The notes: a model not told the origin generated them from the sequence alone. Positions 17,309 to 27,374 are shown, numbered from the stretch's first letter. The stretch: DNA of 64,000 bases from Dokdonella_A sp044227025 (GCF_044227025.1 NZ_JBGAFX010000002.1:558001-622000), one strand, 5' to 3'. Translations and numbers: made by a program.

Positions 17309-18370
17309 GTGCGTGGATCCTGCCCCAGCTCGGAATTCGTTAAGGCGCACGCGATCGACGCAATGCCGCGCACGAATCGGCGCCGGTGGTCCGCGGCCTC
17401 GGCGATCGTCACGTTTTTGGCGAGCGCTTGTGCCGCGCACGCTGCAGCATCCTTCCAACTGCAGCGCGTCACCCCGCGCGAAATGCCGCTGGTGCCGGGC
17501 GCATCTACCAGGTATGTCCTGCGCATCACCAACGTCGGCGACGAAACCGGCATCGCGCCCCTGTTCGCCTATTTCTGGTTCGAGAACCGCTGGGACCCTT
17601 ACACGTTGACGCAATCTGCGGACCCGCGGTGCGGTCCGCTGCATCCGTCCGCGCTGGATGGGTTTACGCAAGGCCAGGGTTTCGAAACCGCGCCGATCGC
17701 ACCGGGCGGCACGTTGGATTGCGATCTGATGATTTCCCGTCCGGCAACATCGCCTCGCGATACGTCTCTTTATTGGGCCGTGCGCGACACTACGCCGCTG
17801 TACGCGTCGACTTCGGACATCGCGCTGATCGGCACGCTCGCGGAAACTTCGATCACGACACGCAACGTCGACTTTTCGCTGGACCAAAACGGCATCGCGC
17901 GGGCAACGGTCGAGTTGTCGGTCCACAACGGGGGGCGAGCGACCCTCATGGAGCAAGCAGCCGGCTCGTGCGAAGACACTGCATTCCGGCCGTTCTTCAC
18001 CGATGGGAGCGGACCGAACGGCTGCGGCGACGACGGATTCGGACCACTTTGCTTCGATCGGGGCTACGGATTCCTGATTCCGCAATTGGAACCAGGGCAA
18101 ACCCATCGCTGCCTTATCCACTTGCAGTCATTCACGCGGTACACGGGATCGCTCCAGTATCCGGTTGAGGTGAGTTGGCCGCAGCAAGGCATCGGCGGAG
18201 GAACGTTGATGGATACCAACCGCGACAACAATTCGGCGGTCCTGCTGCTCGCGCCGACAGGAAGCGGCGAAGCCTTGTCTGGCGTACCGTCGCTCGGCCC
18301 ATTAGCCCTTGGCCTCCTCGCTGCGGTGCTTGCGCTCGCGGCAGCGCGAACCCGTCGCTCACGCCGATGA
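17309..18370 (+). CDS. Secreted protein with IPTL-like C-terminal sorting tail (paralogue 1)
   Basis: A 353-residue protein. A GTG at 17309 with AGGGAG upstream is taken as start; the ATG at 17363 (MPRTNRRRWSAAS) is the alternative and would give a more usual signal peptide ending AAHA. The mature part has two beta-rich halves with Cys pairs. The C-terminus is GVPSLGPLALGLLAAVLALA followed by Arg-rich residues, the layout of IPTL-type sorting tails. The order and key phrases (GGTLDC, IG.LAE, SCEDTAF..FF, RGY.F.IP) match the protein at 19159-20136, so they are paralogues. Function unknown. It begins 10 bases after metG. Confidence 0.65.
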   Translation: MRGSCPSSEFVKAHAIDAMPRTNRRRWSAASAIVTFLASACAAHAAASFQLQRVTPREMPLVPGASTRYVLRITNVGDETGIAPLFAYFWFENRWDPYTLTQSADPRCGPLHPSALDGFTQGQGFETAPIAPGGTLDCDLMISRPATSPRDTSLYWAVRDTTPLYASTSDIALIGTLAETSITTRNVDFSLDQNGIARATVELSVHNGGRATLMEQAAGSCEDTAFRPFFTDGSGPNGCGDDGFGPLCFDRGYGFLIPQLEPGQTHRCLIHLQSFTRYTGSLQYPVEVSWPQQGIGGGTLMDTNRDNNSAVLLLAPTGSGEALSGVPSLGPLALGLLAAVLALAAARTRRSRR

Positions 18371-18474
18371 TCTTCCATCGCCCGGCGCTGCCCCAAGCCA
18401 CGGCAACGGTCCAGGCTACGGCTGGCATCGCCGCGGGCGCGGTGCCGGCCGCGACGGTGAAGTAGCGCCGCCGC

Positions 18475-18702
18475 ATGCAGCGCGCGTACTGGTCCGCGGA
18501 CTTCGTCGAGGCCCATCTCGCCGTGGCGATGCTGCGCGCAAACGAAGTCGACGCGCACGTCTTCGACCGCAACATGGTGCGCCAGGACTGGTTCCAGACC
18601 CTCGCGTTCGGCGGCTACCGCGTGATGGTGGCGGACGCCGACGTCGAACGCGCGAAGGCGTTGCTCGAGGTACTACCGCGCCGGCCGACTGGCGCTCGAT
18701 GA
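18475..18702 (+). CDS. DUF2007 putative signal-transducing protein (5' part of a broken gene)
   Basis: A 75-residue frame starting at the ATG at 18475. AYWSADFVEAHLAVAMLRANEVDAHVFD is typical of DUF2007 proteins, which in related bacteria continue into a zinc-binding and sometimes membrane part. Here the frame runs out in an atypical tail (PRRPTGAR) while the expected continuation lies in the +1 frame from about 18671. One extra base near 18668-18670 (GAGG) would explain this. DUF2007 function is not established. Confidence 0.6.
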   Translation: MQRAYWSADFVEAHLAVAMLRANEVDAHVFDRNMVRQDWFQTLAFGGYRVMVADADVERAKALLEVLPRRPTGAR

Positions 18703-19036
18703 CACGACGACCGATCGGCCCGCGTGCCCTCGCTGCCGCTCGGAAGGAGTCGATGATTCAGGTCCGCGCCGGCTCATCTTCGCGCTGATCCTCGGCGGGG
18801 AGCTGGTGTCGTTCGCCATCGTGATGCTCGTCGCACGCATCTTCGAGGGCGCCTTGCCTTTCGCGGTCGGCATCTACATCGTCGGCGGGCTGCTGGTCCC
18901 GGTCGCGCTGTCGCGATTCCTGAAGAGTCGCTACCGATGCACGGCATGCCGCAAGCGCTGGCGTGCGGTTCCGGCGCCGCACGCCGAGGCTGCACGCGAG
19001 GTCGAGGCCGCATCCCATTCAGCGAGCGAATGGTAG
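18671..19036 (+). pseudogene. Zinc-ribbon and membrane C-terminal part of the DUF2007 gene, +1 frame
   Basis: This open frame has no ATG, GTG or TTG after the stop at 18623 that could start it near its beginning, but reads naturally on from the DUF2007 frame as YYRAGRLALDDTTTDRPACP. It then contains CPRCRSEG, two membrane helices (about LIFALILGGELVSFAIVML and AVGIYIVGGLLVPVAL) and a second pair CTACRKRW, so CxxC...CxxC could bind zinc across the membrane segment. A short frame from the internal ATG at 18806 would lack the first CxxC. Either a real frameshift, a programmed one, or a sequencing error. Confidence 0.5.
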
Positions 19037-19158
19037 TCACGCGAGCACTGTCGCCGGTCCGGTCGCAGTTTTTGCGTATTGCCCGGCGCCGTACACGGGG
19101 TACCATCGCCAACGAACGGTGCGCACCCTGGTACGCAGCCCGATCCACGGAGACCCTC

Positions 19159-20136
19159 ATGCCCTGCCTGTATCCACGCCTGATCGCCGTTGTCCTCGCC
19201 AGCGGCATGGCCACCGCGCACGCCGCCGGCGACGTCGAGATCTCGACGCCGACCCTGGCAGCACCGGTGGCGCCCGGCGCTTCGGTCGCGATCCCCATCC
19301 ATTTCCACAACATCGACGCGCAGCCGTCCGACGTGGGCGAGGTCTACTTCTTCATCTATGACCACGGCAGCACGCCTTGGCCGGTAGCGGTCAGCGGTCC
19401 CCCCGGCTGCGGCCCGATATCCAGCAACGGCTACTCGTTCCCGATGGTCTCGCTGCCGGCCGGCGGTACCCTCGATTGCGTCCTCACGGTGACGCGACCG
19501 GCCGGCAGCATCGACGACGCGGCCATGGACGTGTGGACGAGCGTCGATTTCAACAACAGCTTGTTGCGCATCGGCCTCGGGCGACTGGCCGACATTGCAC
19601 TCTCCAACGAACTCGTCTCCTACTCCACCGATCCTGACGGCACCACGCACGGCGTCTTCCGCGTGACCGCCCGGAACGTGGGCAGCACGCCGGTCGGCGA
19701 GTTTGACGCGATGACCTGCTCCCACGACCCGACATTCGACAACGCGATCGAGGGCGGCTGCGCGCCCACGATCAGCCAGTGTGCACGCGGATTCATTCCG
19801 TTCCCGGCTCAGGGTGCCCACTTGCCCGCCCTCGCGCCGGGCGAAGAGACCTCGTGCCTGATCAGCGTGCGAAGCGCGACGCAGGTTCCGCAATTCGGCG
19901 TGCTGTCCCTCGACCAGGAGCCCGACTGGAACGTCTGGCTGATCGGCACGACGACGGGCGGCGACGTATACGACCCGTATGAGGCCAACAACCAGACCGC
20001 GCTGATGGCGCCGGGACCCGCCGGCAGCGTCGTCGTGGCTGCACCGACGCTTTCACCCTTCGCACTGGCACTGCTAGGCACGGGCCTTCTGTTCACCGCG
20101 GCGTGGGCGTCGCGAAGCCGGCGAAGGACGCGATGA
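19159..20136 (+). CDS. Secreted protein with IPTL-like C-terminal sorting tail (paralogue 2)
   Basis: A 325-residue protein; the ATG at 19159 is preceded by GGAG and starts a signal peptide ending ATAHA. The mature protein opens with DVEISTPTLAAPVAPGASVA and contains GGTLDCVLTVTRPAG and MTCSHDPTF, matching the paralogue at 17309-18370. The tail APTLSPFALALLGTGLL plus RSRRRTR is a sorting-type ending. Acidic and Thr-rich, probably anchored or released at the surface. Function unknown. Confidence 0.7.
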   Translation: MPCLYPRLIAVVLASGMATAHAAGDVEISTPTLAAPVAPGASVAIPIHFHNIDAQPSDVGEVYFFIYDHGSTPWPVAVSGPPGCGPISSNGYSFPMVSLPAGGTLDCVLTVTRPAGSIDDAAMDVWTSVDFNNSLLRIGLGRLADIALSNELVSYSTDPDGTTHGVFRVTARNVGSTPVGEFDAMTCSHDPTFDNAIEGGCAPTISQCARGFIPFPAQGAHLPALAPGEETSCLISVRSATQVPQFGVLSLDQEPDWNVWLIGTTTGGDVYDPYEANNQTALMAPGPAGSVVVAAPTLSPFALALLGTGLLFTAAWASRSRRRTR

Positions 20137-20182
20137 GCGGCGGGGTCGGTGGGTTTTGAACCCGGTTGAAACGGCGAATACG

Positions 20183-20869
20183 ATGGCCGCGCGCATCGAC
20201 GCGCTGCTGCCGCAAACGCAGTGCACGCGGTGCGGGTTTCCGACCTGTCGCGCGTACGCCGATGCGATCGCGACCGGCGAAGCGGATATCGACCGCTGCC
20301 CGCCGGGCGGCGCCGATGGCGTCGCTGCGCTAGCGCATCTGCTGAATGTCGCAACGAAGCCGCTCGACCCCGCGTACGGGATCGAGGCGCCGCCGATCGT
20401 CGCGGTCATCGACGAAGACGTCTGCATCGGCTGCACCAAATGCATCCAGGCGTGTCCGGTCGATGCGATCGTCGGTGCGGCGAAGCGCATGCATACGATC
20501 ATCGCGGCCGAATGCACCGGCTGCGAGCTGTGCCTGCCGCCGTGCCCGGTGGATTGCATCGCGTTGGTGACGATCGCGGCGGCACCGCTGTCGCGGCCCG
20601 AGGTGCTGCAGCGCGCCGTCCTGGCGCGCATGCGTTTCGAGGCGCGCAATGCCCGCAAGGGCGCCGTCACTGTGGGAGCGGCGGAAGCCGCGATGCTTTT
20701 GCCCGGCAGGGACAAGTCTTCCACAACAATGACGAATGAGAGCATCGCGGCTTCCGCCGCTCCCCCAAAAGACCTCCCGACTGCCGCTCCACCGATCACG
20801 CGTTCCGCAGTGCTCGCGGCGATCGCGCGCGGCAAGGCGCGGCGCGCGAAGGACGCCGACGGATCGTGA
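20183..20869 (+). CDS. rsxB: RnfB/RsxB-type ferredoxin subunit, soluble form
   Basis: A 228-residue Fe-S protein. It begins with the RnfB CxxCGxPTCxxYA cluster site (TQCTRCGFPTCRAYADAI) and has two 4Fe-4S ferredoxin motifs, CIGCTKCIQACPVDAI and CTGCELCLPPCPVDCI. The usual N-terminal membrane helix of RnfB is missing and no other rnf/rsx genes are present, so it is not part of a full Rnf complex here; in Xanthomonads a lone rsxB before nth is common. The ATG at 20183 is used; an upstream TTG at 20156 would add nine residues. Residues about 164-195 are encoded by an in-frame family A palindromic repeat. Confidence 0.85.
   Translation: MAARIDALLPQTQCTRCGFPTCRAYADAIATGEADIDRCPPGGADGVAALAHLLNVATKPLDPAYGIEAPPIVAVIDEDVCIGCTKCIQACPVDAIVGAAKRMHTIIAAECTGCELCLPPCPVDCIALVTIAAAPLSRPEVLQRAVLARMRFEARNARKGAVTVGAAEAAMLLPGRDKSSTTMTNESIAASAAPPKDLPTAAPPITRSAVLAAIARGKARRAKDADGS
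20671..20765. repeat. Complete family A palindrome in frame inside rsxB
   Basis: Left arm TGTGGGAGCGGCGGAAGCCG at 20671 and right arm AGCATCGCGGCTTCCGCCGC ending 20765, separated by about 45 bases. Translated in the rsxB frame it gives VGAAEAAMLL then a Ser/Thr-rich loop and SIAASAAPP, in the region after the second ferredoxin motif. Confidence 0.9.
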
Positions 20870-21504
20870 AGCGCGAGAAGGTCATCGAGCTTTTCCGGCG
20901 CCTGCGGGAATTGAACCCGCATCCGACCACCGAGCTCGACTACACGACACCGTTCGAACTGCTGGTCGCTGTGATCCTGTCCGCGCAGGCGACCGATATC
21001 GGCGTCAACAAGGCGACGAAGAAGCTGTTCCCGGTCGCGAACACGCCAGCCGCCATCCTCGCACTCGGGGAGGACGGGCTGAAGAAGTTCATCGCGACGA
21101 TCGGCCTGTTCAATGCGAAAGCGAAGAACGTGATCGCAGCGTGCCGCATCTTGGTCGAACAGCATGGCGGCGAGGTGCCGCGTTCGCGCGAGGCGCTCGA
21201 AGCATTGCCTGGAGTCGGACGCAAGACGGCGAATGTCGTGCTCAACACCGCGTTCGGCGAACCGACGATCGCGGTCGACACGCACATCTTCCGCGTCTCC
21301 AATCGCACCGGACTCGCGCAGGGCAAGACCGTGCGCGCGGTCGAGGACAAGCTGGACAAGGCAGTGCCGGACGAATTCCGCAAGGATGCGCACCACTGGC
21401 TGATCCTGCACGGGCGTTACACCTGCAAGGCACGCAGGCCCGAATGCCCCTCCTGCGCGATCAACGACTTGTGCGGCTGGCGTCACAAGACGGTCACGCG
21501 ATGA
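20866..21504 (+). CDS. nth: Endonuclease III
   Basis: A 212-residue bifunctional DNA glycosylase/AP lyase that removes oxidised pyrimidines. Lys120 in LPGVGRKTANVVL and Asp138 in AVDTH are the catalytic pair of the helix-hairpin-helix-GPD fold. The C-terminal 4Fe-4S loop has Cys187, Cys194, Cys197 and Cys203 with the family spacing (C-x6-C-x2-C-x5-C). The GTG start overlaps the rsxB stop (GTGA), so the two are translationally coupled. Confidence 0.97.
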   Translation: MKREKVIELFRRLRELNPHPTTELDYTTPFELLVAVILSAQATDIGVNKATKKLFPVANTPAAILALGEDGLKKFIATIGLFNAKAKNVIAACRILVEQHGGEVPRSREALEALPGVGRKTANVVLNTAFGEPTIAVDTHIFRVSNRTGLAQGKTVRAVEDKLDKAVPDEFRKDAHHWLILHGRYTCKARRPECPSCAINDLCGWRHKTVTR

Positions 21505-21553
21505 CGCCGACATCCGCGATTCTTCGTCGAAACCGCGTTAATTCCTCGTTCGT

Positions 21554-21571
21554 TTGTCATCCGAGCGTAAC
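21554..21571 (+). promoter_or_regulatory. Pho-box-like half-sites upstream of the porin gene
   Basis: TTGTCAT then four bases then GCGTAAC gives two degenerate PhoB half-sites at the 11-base period of a Pho box, 50 bases before an OprP-type porin. Only the first half-site matches the consensus CTGTCAT well (6 of 7), so this is tentative. Confidence 0.25.
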
Positions 21572-21621
21572 AAGGACTGGCCAGACTTCGCGCCAGTTCC
21601 AGCTCCGTCTCGAGGATTCCC

Positions 21622-22887
21622 ATGAAATTGCGACATGCGATTGCCGCCGCGTTGCTGTGCGGATTTGGTACCAACGCCCTGGCCTACGACCTGCTCAACG
21701 ATTGGCCGACCAAGTACAAACCCGCCGAAGGCTACGAGTTCGGCTTCAAGGGCCTGTACCAGTACGACTTCAACAGCTTCTCGGGCGACACGCTGAGTCC
21801 GACCAATGGCTCGGAGATCCTGCCGGACCTCAATGCCTGGCGTCGCAAGGAATTCAACTTCTACGGCAAGCTGCCGGGCGGCTGGGACTTCAACATCGGC
21901 TACGACTTCACCGTCAGCGGCTTCAAGGCATCCGCGACCGGCGCCGGCGTGCACGGCCAGTGGATCGACAATTTCATTCGCTACAGCAACAAGGACGCCG
22001 GCGATTTCCGCATCGGCCAGTTCAAGACCCCGGTCGGCTGGGAAGAGACGATCAGCTCGAGCGCGACGACCTTCCTCGAGCGCGCGCTGCCCGTGCAGGC
22101 GACCAACATGGGCCGCCGCATCGGTGCCGACTGGACCTACACCGGCATTCCGAACTGGCTGTTCTACCTCGGCTACTTCAGCGGCGGCGACCTCAACGGT
22201 GACAACGACGGCGACGGCCCGGCCGGGCGCGTCGTGTGGACGCCGCTCAACCGCCAGCCCGGCCAGGGCTCGCGCGAAATGGGTAACGTGCTCCACCTCG
22301 GCCTTGCGTATTCGACCGAAGACCGCGATGCGACCACCGACGGTCGCGGCGTCGTCTCCAATCCGGCGGCGCGCTTCCGTGCCAAGCCGGAAGCGGGCCT
22401 CATCACCACGCGCCTCGTCGACAGCGGCAACCTGAGCTTCCCGGGCACGATCAAGCGCATGGGCGTGGAAGGCGCGTGGATCCATGGTCCGCTGCTGGTG
22501 CAGGGCGAATACATGACGGTCAGCGCCGACCCGCGCGGCAAGCCGAGCTTCGAGGGCGATGGCTACTACCTGCAGGGTTCATGGGTGCTGACGGGCGAAA
22601 GCCGCCCATACAGCAAGGGCACGATCGGCAACGTGCGCCCGATCAACGACTACGGCGCATTCGAAGTCGCGCTGCGCTACAGCCACGTCGACCTCAACGA
22701 CGGCCCGGTGCTCGGCGGCAAGCAGGACGACTGGACCATCGGCGCGAACTGGTACCTCGGCCAGCATTTCAAGCTGCAGGCGAACTACATCTGGGCCAAC
22801 AGCACCAAGCACTACGGCGCACCGATCAACGGCGAAGCCGATGTCGATCCGCGTGTGTTCGAGATGCGCGCGCAGATCATGTTCTGA
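21622..22887 (+). CDS. OprP/OprO-type phosphate-selective porin
   Basis: A 421-residue outer-membrane barrel. A signal peptide (MKLRHAIAAALLCGFGTNALA) precedes GYEFGFKGLYQYDFNSFSGD and repeated aromatic beta strands; the last residue is Phe, the usual outer-membrane insertion signal. The stretch VGWEETISSSATTFLERALP is typical of the OprP family. The trimeric porins of this group take up phosphate or polyphosphate. It starts at the ATG at 21622 and seems monocistronic, with repeats and a terminator after it. Confidence 0.85.
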   Translation: MKLRHAIAAALLCGFGTNALAYDLLNDWPTKYKPAEGYEFGFKGLYQYDFNSFSGDTLSPTNGSEILPDLNAWRRKEFNFYGKLPGGWDFNIGYDFTVSGFKASATGAGVHGQWIDNFIRYSNKDAGDFRIGQFKTPVGWEETISSSATTFLERALPVQATNMGRRIGADWTYTGIPNWLFYLGYFSGGDLNGDNDGDGPAGRVVWTPLNRQPGQGSREMGNVLHLGLAYSTEDRDATTDGRGVVSNPAARFRAKPEAGLITTRLVDSGNLSFPGTIKRMGVEGAWIHGPLLVQGEYMTVSADPRGKPSFEGDGYYLQGSWVLTGESRPYSKGTIGNVRPINDYGAFEVALRYSHVDLNDGPVLGGKQDDWTIGANWYLGQHFKLQANYIWANSTKHYGAPINGEADVDPRVFEMRAQIMF

Positions 22888-22970
22888 TGTCCATGGATGG
22901 ACGGAACACCGGAATTGCAGGAGCAAATTCCGGTGTCCTCCACGCTACCGAAACACCAGTCATTGCCCGC
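22886..22970 (+). repeat. GGA-hairpin unit, copy 1
   Basis: Part of the 309-base gene-free stretch 22888-23196. It holds GTCCATGGATGGAC (a perfect 6-base stem with GG in the loop) and ACCGGAATT/AATTCCGGT (9-base stem, loop GCAGGAGCA). The whole unit, through CCTCCACGCTAC and onward, is repeated at 23050-23134 with about 85% identity. Confidence 0.75.
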
Positions 22971-23024
22971 GGGGGATCTACCTGCGGATGCGGTGTGATC
23001 CACCTCCTCCAGTACACTCTCCTC

Positions 23025-23049
23025 GGGGCGCGCAAGCGCCCCTTTTTTT
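23025..23049 (+). terminator. Rho-independent terminator after the porin gene
   Basis: Perfect stem GGGGCGC/GCGCCCC with a GCAA tetraloop followed by seven T. It lies 138 bases after the porin stop, between the two copies of the GGA-hairpin unit, and would end a plus-strand transcript carrying the first unit. Confidence 0.85.
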
Positions 23050-23134
23050 GATGTCCATAGATGGACTGAATGCCGGATTTGCAGGAGCAAATTCCGGTGT
23101 CCTCCACGCTACAGAAACGCTGGCTATTGCGCGC
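23050..23134 (+). repeat. GGA-hairpin unit, copy 2
   Basis: Direct repeat of 22886-22970: GTCCATAGATGGAC, then CCGGATTTGCAGGAGCAAAT and TCCGGTGTCCTCCACGCTAC. The first stem keeps pairing although the loop changed from GG to AG. It lies after the terminator and before the end of dapB on the other strand. Confidence 0.75.
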
Positions 23135-23196
23135 CGTTGATCAAATTCCGGCGCAGCCATGGATCGCCCCCGGTAATCCCAGCGACGACCAGGATC

Positions 23197-24009
23197 TCAA
23201 TCCGCTTCGCCAAGAATCCGGTCGATCGAATGGAGACCGGGTGCCTGTCCGGCGATCCAGCGCGCAGCGACCACCGCGCCACGTGCGAACACGTCGCGGT
23301 CCGTCGCACGATGCGACAGTTCGATGCGCTCTCCTGCCCCGGCGAATACCAGCGTGTGCTCGCCGACGACGTCGCCGCCGCGCAATGCGTGGAAGCCGAT
23401 TTCACCCGTCGGCCGCTCGCCCGTCCTGCCGTTGCGGCCATGCACGGCGCAATCGCCGAGTGCGACACCGCGTCCTTCGGCAACTGCCTCGCCCAGCGAG
23501 AGCGCGGTGCCGGACGGCGCATCGAGCTTCTGGCGATGATGCATCTCGACGATCTCGCAGTCCCAGGACGGCAGTGCCTGCGCGGCACTGCGCGCGAGTC
23601 GCATCAGCAGCGCGACGCCAAGGCTGAAATTGGACGCCCACAGCACGGGGATGCGCGCCGCGGCCTGCTCGAGCGCTCGGCGCTGGACCTCGCTCAGGCC
23701 GGTCGTGCCGCTGACGAAAGCGGCCCGCCGCTCGATGGCGAGGGCGAGGGCGGCATCGAACGCATGCGCTCCGCTGAAGTCGACCAGCACGTCGACCGGC
23801 ATATCGGGATCGAGCGCGCTTGCGAATTCGAGATCGGGTGCGCCACTGCCGTGGACGTCGCGCAGCGGTCGCCCCGACAGGTCCGATCCGGCACGAACCA
23901 GCGCCGCGGAAACCTGCAGGCCGGGTTGATCGGCCATTGCACGCAGGATCGCCTGGCCCATGCGCCCGGCGGCGCCGTATACCGCCACATGGATCGTCGT
24001 CGCCGACAT
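23197..24009 (-). CDS. dapB: 4-hydroxy-tetrahydrodipicolinate reductase
   Basis: A 270-residue enzyme of lysine and diaminopimelate synthesis, reducing HTPA with NAD(P)H. The nucleotide-binding VAVYGAAGRMGQAI is near the N-terminus; the active-site EMHHRQKLDAPSGTAL carries the catalytic His and Lys. The ATG at 24009 (MSATTIHVAV) is preferred to an upstream extension. It follows dnaJ on the same strand after 228 bases in which I see no gene. Confidence 0.96.
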   Translation of the reverse strand: MSATTIHVAVYGAAGRMGQAILRAMADQPGLQVSAALVRAGSDLSGRPLRDVHGSGAPDLEFASALDPDMPVDVLVDFSGAHAFDAALALAIERRAAFVSGTTGLSEVQRRALEQAAARIPVLWASNFSLGVALLMRLARSAAQALPSWDCEIVEMHHRQKLDAPSGTALSLGEAVAEGRGVALGDCAVHGRNGRTGERPTGEIGFHALRGGDVVGEHTLVFAGAGERIELSHRATDRDVFARGAVVAARWIAGQAPGLHSIDRILGEAD

Positions 24010-24237
24010 GCGCGCATTTTCCGTATCGGGGAGGCATCGATTGTAGACCGCCGCGAGCACCGCGTAGGCCCCAGCCGCGATCGTGTCCTGCGGGGGCGGC
24101 GAGAAGCTGCTCCTGCGCGACCAAGTTCAAGCTTCCCGTGTGCGAGCGAGGCAATCGGCGATGCTCCCGGCCGCGGCCCGAACGCAGGCAGGTACTCCCA
24201 CAGGCCGCAGTGCTCGAATGTCCGGGCCCGGATGGCT

Positions 24238-25365
24238 TCAGGACGTGACGCGGTCCCAGAAGCGCTTCACGCCGTCCAGCCAGTTGCTGTCGCGCGGCGA
24301 GTGCTTGCCCGCATCCGCGTCGTTGAACGTCGCTTCAAACTGTCGCAACAGCTCGCGCTGTTCGCCGGTCAGGCGCACCGGGGTCTCTACCACGGCGCGG
24401 CAGATGAGGTCGCCGTGGCGTCCACTGCGCACGGATTTCACGCCCTTGCCGCGCAGGCGGAACACCTTTCCGGTCTGCGTTTCGGCCGGGACCTTGATCT
24501 CGGCCTCGCCTTCGAGCGTCGGCACCCTGATGTCGGCGCCCAGCGCGGCCTGGCCGAAGCGCAGCGGGATCTCGCAGTGCAGGTCGTCGCCATCGCGCTG
24601 GAAGATCGCATGCTCGCGCACGCGAACCTCGACGTAGAGGTCGCCCGGTACGGTGCCGCTCGGCCCTGCTTCGCCCTGGCCGGTGAGACGGATGCGATCG
24701 CCGTTGTCGACGCCGGCGGGAATCTTCACCGCGAGCGTGCGCTCGTCGTGCACACGGCCTTCGCCCTGGCATTCCTTGCACGGGTTTGTGATGACCTTGC
24801 CACTGCCGGCGCAATGCGGGCACGCCTGCTGGATCGAGAAAATGCCGTTCTGCATGCGCACGCGACCGTGGCCCTTGCAGGTCGAGCAGGTCGAGGTCTT
24901 GCCGTCGGCCGAGCCATTGCCCTTGCAGGTTCCGCACTCGACCAGGGTCGGCACTTCGATCTGCTTGTCGACGCCGAATACCGCTTCTTCGAGATCGAGC
25001 TCGATCAGGTAGCGCAGGTCCGAACCGCGCCGGGCGCGCGCTCCACCACCGCGACCGCCGAAGATGTCCGAGAAGATGTCGCCGAAGATGTCGCCGACGT
25101 CGCCGTTGAAACCGCCGCCGCCGCGGCCGCCACCCATGCCGTGCTCGAACGCGGCATGCCCGTGCTGGTCATAGGCCGCGCGCTTCTGCCCGTCGGAGAG
25201 GATCTCGTAGGCCTCCTTCGCCTCCTTGAACTTCTCCTGTGCTTCCGCATCCGGATTGCGGTCCGGGTGGAACTTCATCGCGAGACGACGGAACGACTTC
25301 TTCAGTTGTTCGTCGTTGGCGGAGCGCTCGACGCTGAGCACCTCGTAGTAGCAACGCTTGCTCAT
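24238..25365 (-). CDS. dnaJ: Chaperone DnaJ (Hsp40)
   Basis: A 375-residue co-chaperone that delivers unfolded clients to DnaK and stimulates its ATPase. In order: J domain with the HPD triad in MKFHPDRNPD, a Gly/Phe-rich linker (GGRGGGGFNGDVGDIFGDIF), four zinc-finger repeats (CGTCKGNG, CSTCKGHG, CPHCAGSG, CKECQGEG) and the C-terminal client-binding domains. Standard length. It is the last gene of the heat-shock operon, behind a hairpin that may lower its expression relative to dnaK. Confidence 0.98.
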   Translation of the reverse strand: MSKRCYYEVLSVERSANDEQLKKSFRRLAMKFHPDRNPDAEAQEKFKEAKEAYEILSDGQKRAAYDQHGHAAFEHGMGGGRGGGGFNGDVGDIFGDIFSDIFGGRGGGARARRGSDLRYLIELDLEEAVFGVDKQIEVPTLVECGTCKGNGSADGKTSTCSTCKGHGRVRMQNGIFSIQQACPHCAGSGKVITNPCKECQGEGRVHDERTLAVKIPAGVDNGDRIRLTGQGEAGPSGTVPGDLYVEVRVREHAIFQRDGDDLHCEIPLRFGQAALGADIRVPTLEGEAEIKVPAETQTGKVFRLRGKGVKSVRSGRHGDLICRAVVETPVRLTGEQRELLRQFEATFNDADAGKHSPRDSNWLDGVKRFWDRVTS

Positions 25366-25434
25366 GGGGACGACACGTATGCTTCGATCCGGCGACCGGG
25401 AGAATCGGGAACCGCCGGAGCGGCCATGAATAAA

Positions 25435-25459
25435 GCACGCCGGGTAATCCCCGGCGTGC
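25435..25459 (-). terminator. Hairpin between dnaK and dnaJ
   Basis: On the minus strand, perfect 10-base stem GCACGCCGGG/CCCGGCGTGC with a five-base loop, followed by TTTATTC, 10 bases after the dnaK stop. It looks like a partial terminator or an RNA-processing/stability hairpin within the operon. Confidence 0.65.
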
Positions 25460-25469
25460 GCGTGAGGGC

Positions 25470-27374
<1,905 letters not shown>

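Noticed and set aside
14992..17553. 853-codon minus-strand frame
   Set aside because: Shadow of metG; codon pattern and composition belong to the antisense of a high-GC gene.
22975..23020. tRNA-like 3' end upstream of the terminator
   Set aside because: CCACCTCCTCCA resembles a tRNA end but no T-arm or acceptor partner is present.
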